Assembly (NCBI GenBank): GCA_030066335.1
Contig: JASJBV010000007.1
Location: forward strand, 1-34,335
Source of the DNA: Gammaproteobacteria bacterium
GTDB taxonomy: Bacteria; Pseudomonadota; Gammaproteobacteria; GCA-001735895
DNA length: 34,335 nt
Direction: 5' to 3'
Shown here: positions 8,653-15,684 of the stretch, piece by piece
Layout: the number at the start of each line of letters is the position of its first letter
Position numbering within the stretch: position 1 is the stretch's first letter
Position numbers and translations under genes: made by a program
The notes under the pieces: generated by a model
The model's database searches: none
Told to the model about the DNA's origin: nothing
Seen by the model: only the letters and a program-made list of their open reading frames with translations

Positions 8653-9116
8653 CACTGGCGTTTACCATCCCCCATCTAACCGATGGTCGAACCCGCATTC
8701 GCTGGGCCGGTGATGATGACGAAAAATACAATATTGTAGAGATCTCCGGGACCATTAATGACCTGCAGGGAGTCGACCATTCCGAACCCAGGATGCTGAC
8801 CGGCAGCATTATCATCGAACATCCGGAGGTCGATTGGAGCACGGTCAAGTCACAACTGACCAAGCAGTTGTCGCTGCAATTTATCGAGCCCGCTCCAACC
8901 CAGGACCTCAACGCGATCGCAAGCCTTAACCGGGGTCTGGATAAAATCGATGGTGGTTTAAAAACGGTCAATACCGATTTGCAATCCCTGACCGTGTTCC
9001 TGCTGGCGATCCTGGCGGTAATCCAGGCGATGCGGGGCCAGGTGATGACCAATTCGATTTCCTTTCTATGGTATGCCATCAGCATTGCGATGGTTTCGCG
9101 CAACACTGCAGAATAA
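8649..9116 (+). CDS. HMA2-like domain protein with C-terminal membrane helices
   Basis: This 155-aa protein has an N-terminal HMA2-like alpha/beta domain (about 5-80, GRTRIRW at 13-19) related to residues 10-75 of the ATPase at 2171-5359. In both, a GRTR strand is followed by a helix and a final strand running G-x-[IV]-[IL]-[IV]. No CxxC metal motif is present. A linker with a short coiled segment (LNRGLDKIDGGLKTVNTDLQ) leads to two hydrophobic helices at about 113-128 and 136-150. The ATG overlaps the DUF5132 stop (ATGA), so the two are co-translated. A domain shared with the pump suggests that it docks to the ATPase or its partner. Family recognition is good; function unknown. Confidence 0.75.
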   Translation: MTLAFTIPHLTDGRTRIRWAGDDDEKYNIVEISGTINDLQGVDHSEPRMLTGSIIIEHPEVDWSTVKSQLTKQLSLQFIEPAPTQDLNAIASLNRGLDKIDGGLKTVNTDLQSLTVFLLAILAVIQAMRGQVMTNSISFLWYAISIAMVSRNTAE

Positions 9117-9316
9117 TTCCACCCTGTTTTCAGAGGTCTAAGCTTGTCGGCTGCAAAGCCTTGAGGCCCGGTTTGCCGGGGTGGATTCTTGTAGGGGGTT
9201 GATTAGATTGAGGGGTCAGTGGCCCGTGGTCCGGGCATAGGACCCGGTCCTGCAAGCTTTCGGAGATTATTGGATGGTTACCGCTGACAGCTCAACAGCG
9301 GCAAATCCACAATCTT
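9117..9316. other. GC-rich, hairpin-rich intergenic stretch; possible structured RNA
   Basis: No credible reading frame is seen here. Several small perfect stems are: CCCGG-TTTG-CCGGG at 9167-9180, GGTCC/GGACC in the run following 9229, and CCGCTG/CAGCGG at 9281-9301. The last lies 15 nt after the 41-aa gene's stop on the minus strand but lacks a U-tract, so it is a poor Rho-independent terminator. AAGCTT occurs near both ends. The stretch could be a small RNA or an old mobile-element scar; I cannot distinguish these. Confidence 0.25.
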
Positions 9317-9442
9317 CTAGAATATCTGGACCATAATGGCCGCGAGAGTTACAACCGTGGCGGCTTCAGCTACATACCAGGTCAATGGCACTTTCGGTGG
9401 TTTTCTATCCTGTAATGAACATTTCGCTTCAATAAAATTCAT
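9317..9442 (-). CDS. 41-aa single-helix membrane protein (small ORF)
   Basis: The minus-strand frame starts ATG at 9442 and ends TAG at 9317-9319. It encodes a basic, proline-containing N-terminus (MNFIEAKCSLQDRKPPK) and then one hydrophobic helix (WYVAEAATVVTLAAIMVQIF) that runs to the last residue. An AAGG ribosome-binding site sits about 7 nt upstream of the ATG (CAAGGTAAATC). Positive-inside charge and a clean helix argue for a real small membrane protein. It is divergent from the ribbon-helix-helix gene across a 121-nt AT-rich region. Function unknown. Chance occurrence cannot be excluded at this length. Confidence 0.5.
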   Translation of the reverse strand: MNFIEAKCSLQDRKPPKVPLTWYVAEAATVVTLAAIMVQIF

Positions 9443-9475
9443 GATTTACCTTGTTAGCTCCTGATGTATTTATGT

Positions 9476-9485
9476 TGTATATACA
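9476..9485. promoter_or_regulatory. TGTATATACA palindrome, candidate ribbon-helix-helix operator
   Basis: A perfect 10-bp palindrome lies in the AT-rich divergent space between the 41-aa membrane protein and the ribbon-helix-helix gene. A related AATATACACA follows near 9497. Ribbon-helix-helix repressors commonly bind such short inverted or tandem boxes in their own promoter, so autoregulation is a reasonable guess. Confidence 0.35.
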
Positions 9486-9563
9486 TTGTAGTTTAAAATA
9501 TACACATTTCAAATTTTTTTGTTATTATTTATTTTTTCGTCGTTATTTCTCAGGTCCGCGGTT

Positions 9564-9719
9564 ATGCCCAAGGAAAAAATAATCAATATCCGAGTGGATG
9601 CTGAATTCAAGAAACAGGCGAAAAAAATGGCTGAAGAAGATGGCAGAAGCCTATCAAACTGGATCCTGAAACTGATCAAAAAGGAGATGGAACAGGCTAA
9701 ACCCGATGACAAAATATGA
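9564..9719 (+). CDS. Ribbon-helix-helix (Arc/CopG-type) DNA-binding protein
   Basis: This 51-aa protein has the strand-helix-helix pattern of RHH regulators: strand INIRVDAEFKKQAKKMA, then EEDGRSLSNWILKLIKKEM, where the S-x-S/N-W-I turn and second helix match Arc/CopG folds. The ATG at 9564 was chosen because the strand then begins at residue 6, the usual layout; a weak AGG lies about 9 nt upstream. In-frame codons upstream would add an unlikely hydrophobic stretch. No toxin gene with a typical overlap follows, so this is probably a solitary regulator, perhaps of the divergent small membrane protein. Confidence 0.75.
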   Translation: MPKEKIINIRVDAEFKKQAKKMAEEDGRSLSNWILKLIKKEMEQAKPDDKI

Positions 9720-9889
9720 TCCATCGATAAATCGCCCAACTCTGCGCATCTGACTGCCGGGCTCGCCCACAAACGGCAATATCCCTCCTCACTTACTCCG
9801 GGCTTGATCTCAGCCAATCATTGATCCATTCGTCTATCTGCTATCTTTTTCCTAAAGTTATGCGTTTACCTGCCGATACCCATTGCAAA

Positions 9890-9907
9890 GCTGCGATATC
9901 ACGCAGC
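9890..9907. other. Stem-loop GCTGCG/CGCAGC upstream of the Hpt gene
   Basis: A 6-bp perfect stem with a 6-nt loop (ATATCA) is followed by an A-rich stretch and TTTTTG on the plus strand. It sits 55 nt before the Hpt start and about 170 nt after the RHH gene. It could be a weak terminator or a 5' leader structure. Support is limited. Confidence 0.25.
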
Positions 9908-9961
9908 CAAAAAGGATAATTTTTGACCGAGCTTTAACGAAATGCCTTTGAGGGAACAGCA

Positions 9962-10378
9962 ATGAAATATATTGAGGCCGAAAATACAACTACGCATAGC
10001 GCGGACCAAACAGGAATTGACAAGCTATCAGAGGAAACCCTGGATATGGGCACTTTTGATGGGATGAGATCGGTCATGGAGGATGATTTCAACGACCTGA
10101 TCGAGGCCTTTTACCAGTCCTCCGAAGAAGTATTCCGCACCATGGACGGGTGGACAGAATGGGGATCCGAGGATGAATATCGGCGTTATCCCCATAGCCT
10201 GAAGTCGATTGCCGGCAATATCGGTGCGATGAGCCTGAAAGAACTGGCGGCGCAGTGCGAGGCCCAGATCACCGACAATTCACTGGCCGAAGCCCAGGCC
10301 ACCTATGCCTTGATCCGCGAGGAATACCAGCGCGTCAGACAACAGCTGGACTCTCTCGGTTTCGCCCAGGCATCATAG
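9962..10378 (+). CDS. Orphan Hpt (histidine phosphotransfer) domain protein
   Basis: This 138-aa soluble protein carries an Hpt four-helix domain in its C-terminal 100 residues. The phosphoacceptor motif is H78-S-L-K (YPHSLKSIAGNIGAMSLKELA), matching the canonical HxLKGxxxxxG pattern with S for G. The helix before it (DDFNDLIEAFYQSSEEVF) is also typical. A Hpt domain relays phosphate between a hybrid kinase receiver and a response regulator; no kinase or receiver gene lies in the window, so it serves partners elsewhere. GAGGG about 8 nt before the ATG at 9962 supports the start. Two tryptophans before the His (WTEWGSEDEY) are an unusual insertion. It converges on the glucan locus but is not evidently part of it. 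Confidence 0.85.
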   Translation: MKYIEAENTTTHSADQTGIDKLSEETLDMGTFDGMRSVMEDDFNDLIEAFYQSSEEVFRTMDGWTEWGSEDEYRRYPHSLKSIAGNIGAMSLKELAAQCEAQITDNSLAEAQATYALIREEYQRVRQQLDSLGFAQAS

Positions 10379-10437
10379 CGTGACCTGCCCAAGCTAGCTG
10401 ACAACCAGGCAGGAAACGTTATCGGCTACAGGCGTTT

Positions 10438-11445
10438 TTACTGGAGTAATTTTTTCGGGCTGCGGTCGGTGCGGTAAACCCCCCAGTGTTTCTCCGCCTT
10501 GGCCATCGGGTTGTCGCCATCAAAGCCGCCCTTCCATTCCTCGTCGAAGGCCGCAAAATACAACGAGATAATCCGGTTGTCATCGACCCAGGCGTTATAT
10601 TGCTCAAAGAACACCTGCTGCTCGTCTTCACCCGCCTTGCCGATCAATCCACCTTCGTAACTGCCATCGCCGTAAATCCGACTGGTGGGCCAACCGGTCT
10701 CGGTATAGGTGATCAGGTGCTCGGGATGTCGACTCTGGATATCGTTGTAAATATCCAGGGTCCAGTCCATCGCCACATCCAGGGTTTTATTATTCCAGAA
10801 CGCATAGGCATGCAAACCGATGAAATCGAGTTCAGCGGCAACCTTCTGCGCATGCGGTTTGTTCCAGAAGTTATAGTCGTCGTTTACCGTCACCGGTTGC
10901 CTGATACTGGACCTGACCTGGCGGATATAGTCGATGACCTGGTCCATGTCCTTGACCTTGTGCCATGACCAGTCGACAAAAATTTCATTGCCGACATTTA
11001 CCGCGACGATGATCTCCGGGAACTCGTTGGCCATCCGGATCAGGGTATCAACTTGCTGCTGGTTCTCCTGGTCGGTCTGATGGCCGGAAATCCACGCCCC
11101 CTGCATGACCCGAATCGGCAGATCATTATCGCGAATCACCTCCAGCACCTGTTGATGCTGGGGATCGGCGCCATATAATCGGATCAGGTTCCAGCGACTG
11201 CCGAGTATCTGCAGATCCTCCAGCACATTTTCCTTGGCGATCAGCTGTTCCATATCCGGGTTTTCACCATCCCGATAGGGACTGTAAGAGATACCGTTGC
11301 CGATCCAGCGTCCATCGAGCATCGGGTTGAAATCCCGTTTGCTAAAACCGTCTGCTGTTAATGCGTTATCCTGTTTAACCGCACAGGCGGATACCAACAC
11401 AAGGCTGACGAGCAGAACGCCTAATAGTTTGATTGTTTGTTTCAT
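10438..11445 (-). CDS. GH17 family lipoprotein, beta-1,3-glucan-active
   Basis: This 335-aa protein has a lipoprotein signal peptide with lipobox LVSAC (Cys21; no Asp at +2, so outer-membrane sorting is expected). The rest is a GH17 TIM barrel. E154 in NVGNEIF fits the acid/base and E249 in YTETGWPTS the nucleophile. The opening GNGISYSPYRDG and late FAAFDEEWKGGFDGD segments are typical of bacterial GH17. GH17 members hydrolyse or transglycosylate beta-1,3-glucans. GAGGA precedes the ATG. It is the last gene of the unit led by the GH-barrel fusion, 14 nt after the phosphorylase stop. I infer surface or periplasmic trimming of laminarin oligosaccharides; endo versus exo action cannot be decided. 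Confidence 0.9.
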   Translation of the reverse strand: MKQTIKLLGVLLVSLVLVSACAVKQDNALTADGFSKRDFNPMLDGRWIGNGISYSPYRDGENPDMEQLIAKENVLEDLQILGSRWNLIRLYGADPQHQQVLEVIRDNDLPIRVMQGAWISGHQTDQENQQQVDTLIRMANEFPEIIVAVNVGNEIFVDWSWHKVKDMDQVIDYIRQVRSSIRQPVTVNDDYNFWNKPHAQKVAAELDFIGLHAYAFWNNKTLDVAMDWTLDIYNDIQSRHPEHLITYTETGWPTSRIYGDGSYEGGLIGKAGEDEQQVFFEQYNAWVDDNRIISLYFAAFDEEWKGGFDGDNPMAKAEKHWGVYRTDRSPKKLLQ

Positions 11446-11459
11446 GTTAACGATGTCCT

Positions 11460-14400
11460 CTAAGCCTGGTCATTGAATAATTGCTCAGCGGTCAGTTTCA
11501 GCCAGACCTGCCTGATCTGTCCGTTGCGTTTGAAGAGCTGATCACTGATTGCCGGTGGCAACTGCATAGCATTCAACCGGGTTGGTTCAGCGTCCTGTTG
11601 GATGACGGTCAGGCCTACCTCTGATTCACCCGCCAGTTGATAAATAAATGGCACCTGGCACCAGGTGAAGGCCAGGCTAGCTGCCGGCAGCGCGATCTCC
11701 TGCCATTGGTTATCGACATCGAGATAGCGGAAGGATCCTGCCTCGCGTAAGAATTCCTGCGCCCGCAACAGACAGGGATTGAAATGCGCGGCACCGTTTT
11801 CAACCCGGATACCGAGCTCGCCAAAGCGGGTCAGGATTTCCTCTTTGACCTGGCCGGTCATCCCCGGTTGCTGGGCCCCGGCATGTTTCGGGGTATGCGA
11901 GTAGGGATCGGTGGGGAAAGCCCCATATTCGTCGGGTGACTTGTTGAAACCGATACCGTGACGAACCCGGTAATAAAGCTTGCCCAGGGTCTGCAGGCTG
12001 TTCTGGTCGGCACCTGCATCGACCGCGCGGAAGAAAGTCTCCTGCACGGCCAGCAATAACTTCGACACCATATGCCAATAGATACAACCCAGCCCCTCGA
12101 AACCGAACATGCCACCGGAACGTCCGGTAAAGGCCTGGTGATTGAATACCGTCTCGTATAACTCGAGTAAAGCTTGCCGAGCGTCATCCAGCTGCTCGCC
12201 GTAACCGGCACCGAGATGATCCAGTCGTTCTGCCAGGGACGCTGCATTGTCAATATCAGCATTGAATCGATAATTACCCTCCGCATCCTGCAACACGATG
12301 GATTCGTCACCTTGTTCGAGCATCTGCCTGAGCAAGGCTATGTGTTCAACGCTGGCAGCTGGAATCAGGTTCTTTTCCAAGAAGCCGGGTAATTCGCGGT
12401 CTGGATAGAGCATGAAAGTGTGTTGATCGGGACGAAAGATCGCAGAGTCGAACAGGCCCTGGATGACCGAGATCGATTGTTGGGGGTCCAGCGTGCCGGA
12501 GCTCAGTACCGCCACCTGGCCCTCCAGCATCGGATAAAGATGATTGATTTCAACCAGGTTTTGTTGGTAATCCAGCAGGTTATAGGCATGATACAGCCCG
12601 TCATCGCGCTGGTTTTGATAAATACTGTGATCGACCAGTTCGAGCGCGTCCTTAAGCAGGGTTTTGACCTGGGTCAGCGGGTACACCACCACCGTGGTTC
12701 GGGTATGTTGCGGATAGACCGATTGTTGATAGCGACTGGCCGCCTGCCCCAGCGTCTTTAATACCAGGTAGCGGTCGCTGCTCGATATCGGGCCCGCGTG
12801 TAACAGGCTGAGCGCATCGCCAAGCGCATTAGCGGTCTCCGAAATCCACAGCGAGACCTCACTGGTGAGAATCACCCCTTCGCTTTCCGGTTCGATCAGC
12901 TCGCGCAGGAAGCGAATATAGCGACTCAGGTAATTCAGGGTGACCATCGACAGTCCCTGGCCCACCAGTGCATTGTTGGCATCATTCCATTCCGGACGCT
13001 GGGTGTTCATCCAGATACCGCCCTCCAGTACCAGGTTACCCAGCTTACTCAATAATGGCACCAGCAACTTTTCCATCAGGTTGACCTGGTAAACCTTGCC
13101 GTTGTCATCCAGCACCAGTTTACCGTCGGCACCGATTTCACCGATCCGCTGTTCGATCAGTTGCGCCAGCTGATCGTCGAACACCACGGTATTCTTGGCA
13201 TCCTCGAGTAATTGCTCGAACGGCTTGATCCGATAGGGCACATTGGCATAACTGAAAATGGACTGGCGCAACAATTCGCTCAGCCGGCCCGGGTGGAACT
13301 GCTGCGAAAGCTCGAGCAGCTTTAACAGGTAGATAATCTGGTGATCACCCCAGTAACCGATATAACTCCATGGGTCTTCCGGGTCCTCGATTTCCCAGTC
13401 TATGCCTTCCTTGGTAATCCGATAGGGATTGTAGCCATCCATGGTCGAGGCATTGACGAACTTGGCAATGACGGTCTCGATGAATTCCGGATAACTCAGG
13501 CACAGGGCCTCCCAATTCTGGAAGATATCACGCCAGTTACCCTGGTAGGTCAATAGTGAATGGCCATGTTCATCCTTCAGCCTGATCGCAAACTGGTTCC
13601 ATGGCCGACTGGGGTCGCCATGGCGCCGACCAAAGGTGATCGGCAGGTACTCGTAACCCAGGCGCAACAACCCTGGATCCTTTAATCCACGGATTTGTTG
13701 CAGCAGGTCTACATAATTCACCGTGGCCGGTAAGCCCTGCAGGAAATCCCGGTGGGTCGAGAAGATTTCACGATTGAAGTGCTGGATGGTTTTCGTGAAA
13801 TCGCTGCTGTCTACCGCATACTGATCATCGAATATACCACCGCGCAGTACGTTAAAAAGAACATTCGCATAATGATGCAACGAGACATTCTGTTCATCGG
13901 TGAGTTGAAATCCATCACTCGCGGCCATGATGCGGGCCAGTTTGTCCGAGCCCTGATCGATCGAGCTGGTGATCGACAGCGCCAACGCAGACGGATCCTG
14001 TAATTGCCGACGTAACGCAACGATCTGGCCCTGGGTCTGTTCGACGTTGGCTACCAGTTGCCAGCCCAGGGCAGACTTTGCCGATAGTTGAAAATGATAA
14101 TTGGCCAGGTAAGCACCGCGCACACCGCGCTGCTGCTTTTCCGCGCTCAGAGGCTTGCCCAGGCGGAAATCTTCCAGCTGCGTTGACGACAGCAGTTTAT
14201 CGCTGCCTTCCAGGCCCAGGCAGAATACGGTGTTCGCTCTCAGCGACTCGCAGGGCTCGGCCCGATCGGTGATCGCCGAAAACAATGCGTAGTACGCCAG
14301 GCCTGATTCATCGAGCTCGGTCCATTTATACGCATCCACCAGGTTGCTGGAATTGCTTTGAATAAAGCGGGGGGTGCCGGCCGGCAGGATGTTCTGCAGG

Positions 14401-14912
14401 CCATCCAGCATCTCGATATCGACCGTATTGTCGCCCAGGTTATCCAGCTCACTGGCCCTGACAAAGCCGAATTCATCAGAGGTCATCCAGGTATAACGAT
14501 AGCGTAACTGCAGGTCCTTGTTGATCTCCTCGAAACTTAGCTTGTTGCCGAGCAGGCTTTTATACAGATGGCGCTCGATATCGTACAGACCATCATGCTC
14601 CAGGTTGAAGGGTTCCCATTCATGGGATCCGGACGAGTGCTGGATACGGAAAATGGTCTTGCTGCCGGTGTGGATCGGGGCATCGTGGATCTTGTCCACG
14701 GTCACATAAGGAAATAACGCGGTCTCCGGAGATACCCGGCCCGCGGTCAGGCCGCCGCTGGAAGAAGCAAACAGCCAGTGATCATTGTCCGACACGACAC
14801 TGACGAAGAATGGCGGCATTTTGTCGACGTGGCAAATCTTGTAAAAAGATTCGCCGTTGACATCAACAAACTCGCCCTGCACCGAATTAGCGTCTGCGCA
14901 GTGTATATCCAT
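11460..14912 (-). CDS. GH149/GH161-type beta-1,3-glucan phosphorylase (GH149 favoured)
   Basis: This 1150-aa cytoplasmic enzyme has no signal peptide. Its layout is that of GH94-like inverting phosphorylases: an N-terminal beta-sandwich, a linker, then an (alpha/alpha)6 barrel. The segment RPEWNDANNALVGQG places D644 where cellobiose phosphorylases keep the catalytic Asp (WND motif). The late block EYGAFPTDPYSHTPKHAG plus AQQPGMTGQVKEE is, as I recall, characteristic of the long beta-1,3-glucan phosphorylases GH149 and GH161; the length of about 1100 fits GH149. The reaction is beta-1,3-glucan plus phosphate to alpha-glucose-1-phosphate. It lies between the 227-aa lipoprotein (58 nt) and the GH17 lipoprotein (14 nt) in one operon. 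The start ATG at 14912 has only a weak CAGG. Choice of family over laminaribiose-type GH94 is inference. Confidence 0.82.
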   Translation of the reverse strand: MDIHCADANSVQGEFVDVNGESFYKICHVDKMPPFFVSVVSDNDHWLFASSSGGLTAGRVSPETALFPYVTVDKIHDAPIHTGSKTIFRIQHSSGSHEWEPFNLEHDGLYDIERHLYKSLLGNKLSFEEINKDLQLRYRYTWMTSDEFGFVRASELDNLGDNTVDIEMLDGLQNILPAGTPRFIQSNSSNLVDAYKWTELDESGLAYYALFSAITDRAEPCESLRANTVFCLGLEGSDKLLSSTQLEDFRLGKPLSAEKQQRGVRGAYLANYHFQLSAKSALGWQLVANVEQTQGQIVALRRQLQDPSALALSITSSIDQGSDKLARIMAASDGFQLTDEQNVSLHHYANVLFNVLRGGIFDDQYAVDSSDFTKTIQHFNREIFSTHRDFLQGLPATVNYVDLLQQIRGLKDPGLLRLGYEYLPITFGRRHGDPSRPWNQFAIRLKDEHGHSLLTYQGNWRDIFQNWEALCLSYPEFIETVIAKFVNASTMDGYNPYRITKEGIDWEIEDPEDPWSYIGYWGDHQIIYLLKLLELSQQFHPGRLSELLRQSIFSYANVPYRIKPFEQLLEDAKNTVVFDDQLAQLIEQRIGEIGADGKLVLDDNGKVYQVNLMEKLLVPLLSKLGNLVLEGGIWMNTQRPEWNDANNALVGQGLSMVTLNYLSRYIRFLRELIEPESEGVILTSEVSLWISETANALGDALSLLHAGPISSSDRYLVLKTLGQAASRYQQSVYPQHTRTTVVVYPLTQVKTLLKDALELVDHSIYQNQRDDGLYHAYNLLDYQQNLVEINHLYPMLEGQVAVLSSGTLDPQQSISVIQGLFDSAIFRPDQHTFMLYPDRELPGFLEKNLIPAASVEHIALLRQMLEQGDESIVLQDAEGNYRFNADIDNAASLAERLDHLGAGYGEQLDDARQALLELYETVFNHQAFTGRSGGMFGFEGLGCIYWHMVSKLLLAVQETFFRAVDAGADQNSLQTLGKLYYRVRHGIGFNKSPDEYGAFPTDPYSHTPKHAGAQQPGMTGQVKEEILTRFGELGIRVENGAAHFNPCLLRAQEFLREAGSFRYLDVDNQWQEIALPAASLAFTWCQVPFIYQLAGESEVGLTVIQQDAEPTRLNAMQLPPAISDQLFKRNGQIRQVWLKLTAEQLFNDQA

Positions 14913-14970
14913 GATGTGCCTGTGACCGATCAGTTCATGCTTCAGTCTTTATCTGTCAGCTTGGCAAGGC

Positions 14971-15654
14971 TTATTCCAGAGCCTCCATGATCTTGTTATC
15001 GATATTAAACGCATATCCCCATTCACCAATCGCCTGTTCGGCCAGTAGGGTAGTGGCGAAGAGCGGTACCAGCCCGGTTTCCAGCACGTCAGGATCGGTC
15101 GGATCAAATATATTCAAACCCACGGCATCTTTCAGCTTACGCGGGAACAGGATATCACCGTCGGGAGTCTCCACCTTGAGGAACCAGGCCGAGTCAAAAT
15201 AGTTATCGAGCAGGGCCCGGTAGGCTTTTAATGTTTGCTCACGGATCAGCTCACTGCCACTGGCACCATACAGGTAATGCAGATTTAACGCGGTGAAAAA
15301 CTGGTAGACACCTTGCGGGCTTCTGGCCTGGGCGGTGCCCCACAGATAGAACCTGGCCTTGGGCCCCGGTGCATCTTCATCGAGTTCTTCAAATAGCTGC
15401 TCCAGGGTAAACGGTGTGCGCGCATAGGGATTTGCCGGATCATCCAGGATACAGCTCTCAGCCCCTACCCCGACATTTTCACAATAGAGGTTAAGCGAAG
15501 TATCGGTCGGTAGGGGAACGGTGCTGATAATATCACCGTCATCCTCGTCAACCTCACCGCAGCCGACTACCCCAACCAGCATTAAGGGCAGGAAGAAATA
15601 TTTCCAGGATTTAATGTTTGCTTTGTGAGCATTCGTGTTAACTGTATTTTTCAT
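14971..15654 (-). CDS. Uncharacterised lipoprotein of the glucan locus
   Basis: This protein is 227 aa from the ATG at 15654, the third of three consecutive ATGs. I chose it because GAGG at 15663-15666 sits 8 nt away; an upstream start at 15681 would put the signal deeper. The lipobox VVGC gives Cys32, followed by GEVDEDD, so outer-membrane anchoring is likely. The mature part is soluble and acidic, with aromatic-rich segments (ARFYLWGTAQARSPQGVYQF, LNLHYLYGASGSELI). I do not recognise a family. It sits between the GH-barrel fusion (30 nt upstream) and the phosphorylase gene. Position and lipidation suggest a surface glucan-binding or barrel-partner role, analogous in placement but not in sequence to SusD-type proteins; that is speculative. 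Confidence 0.75.
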   Translation of the reverse strand: MKNTVNTNAHKANIKSWKYFFLPLMLVGVVGCGEVDEDDGDIISTVPLPTDTSLNLYCENVGVGAESCILDDPANPYARTPFTLEQLFEELDEDAPGPKARFYLWGTAQARSPQGVYQFFTALNLHYLYGASGSELIREQTLKAYRALLDNYFDSAWFLKVETPDGDILFPRKLKDAVGLNIFDPTDPDVLETGLVPLFATTLLAEQAIGEWGYAFNIDNKIMEALE

Positions 15655-15684
15655 CATCATAACCTCAACCATTATGCCCAATCG

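Noticed and set aside
14971-15654. SusD-like protein
   Set aside because: Position and lipobox invite the idea, but it is about 230 aa without TPR-like helices; SusD proteins are about 500 aa. Called unknown instead.
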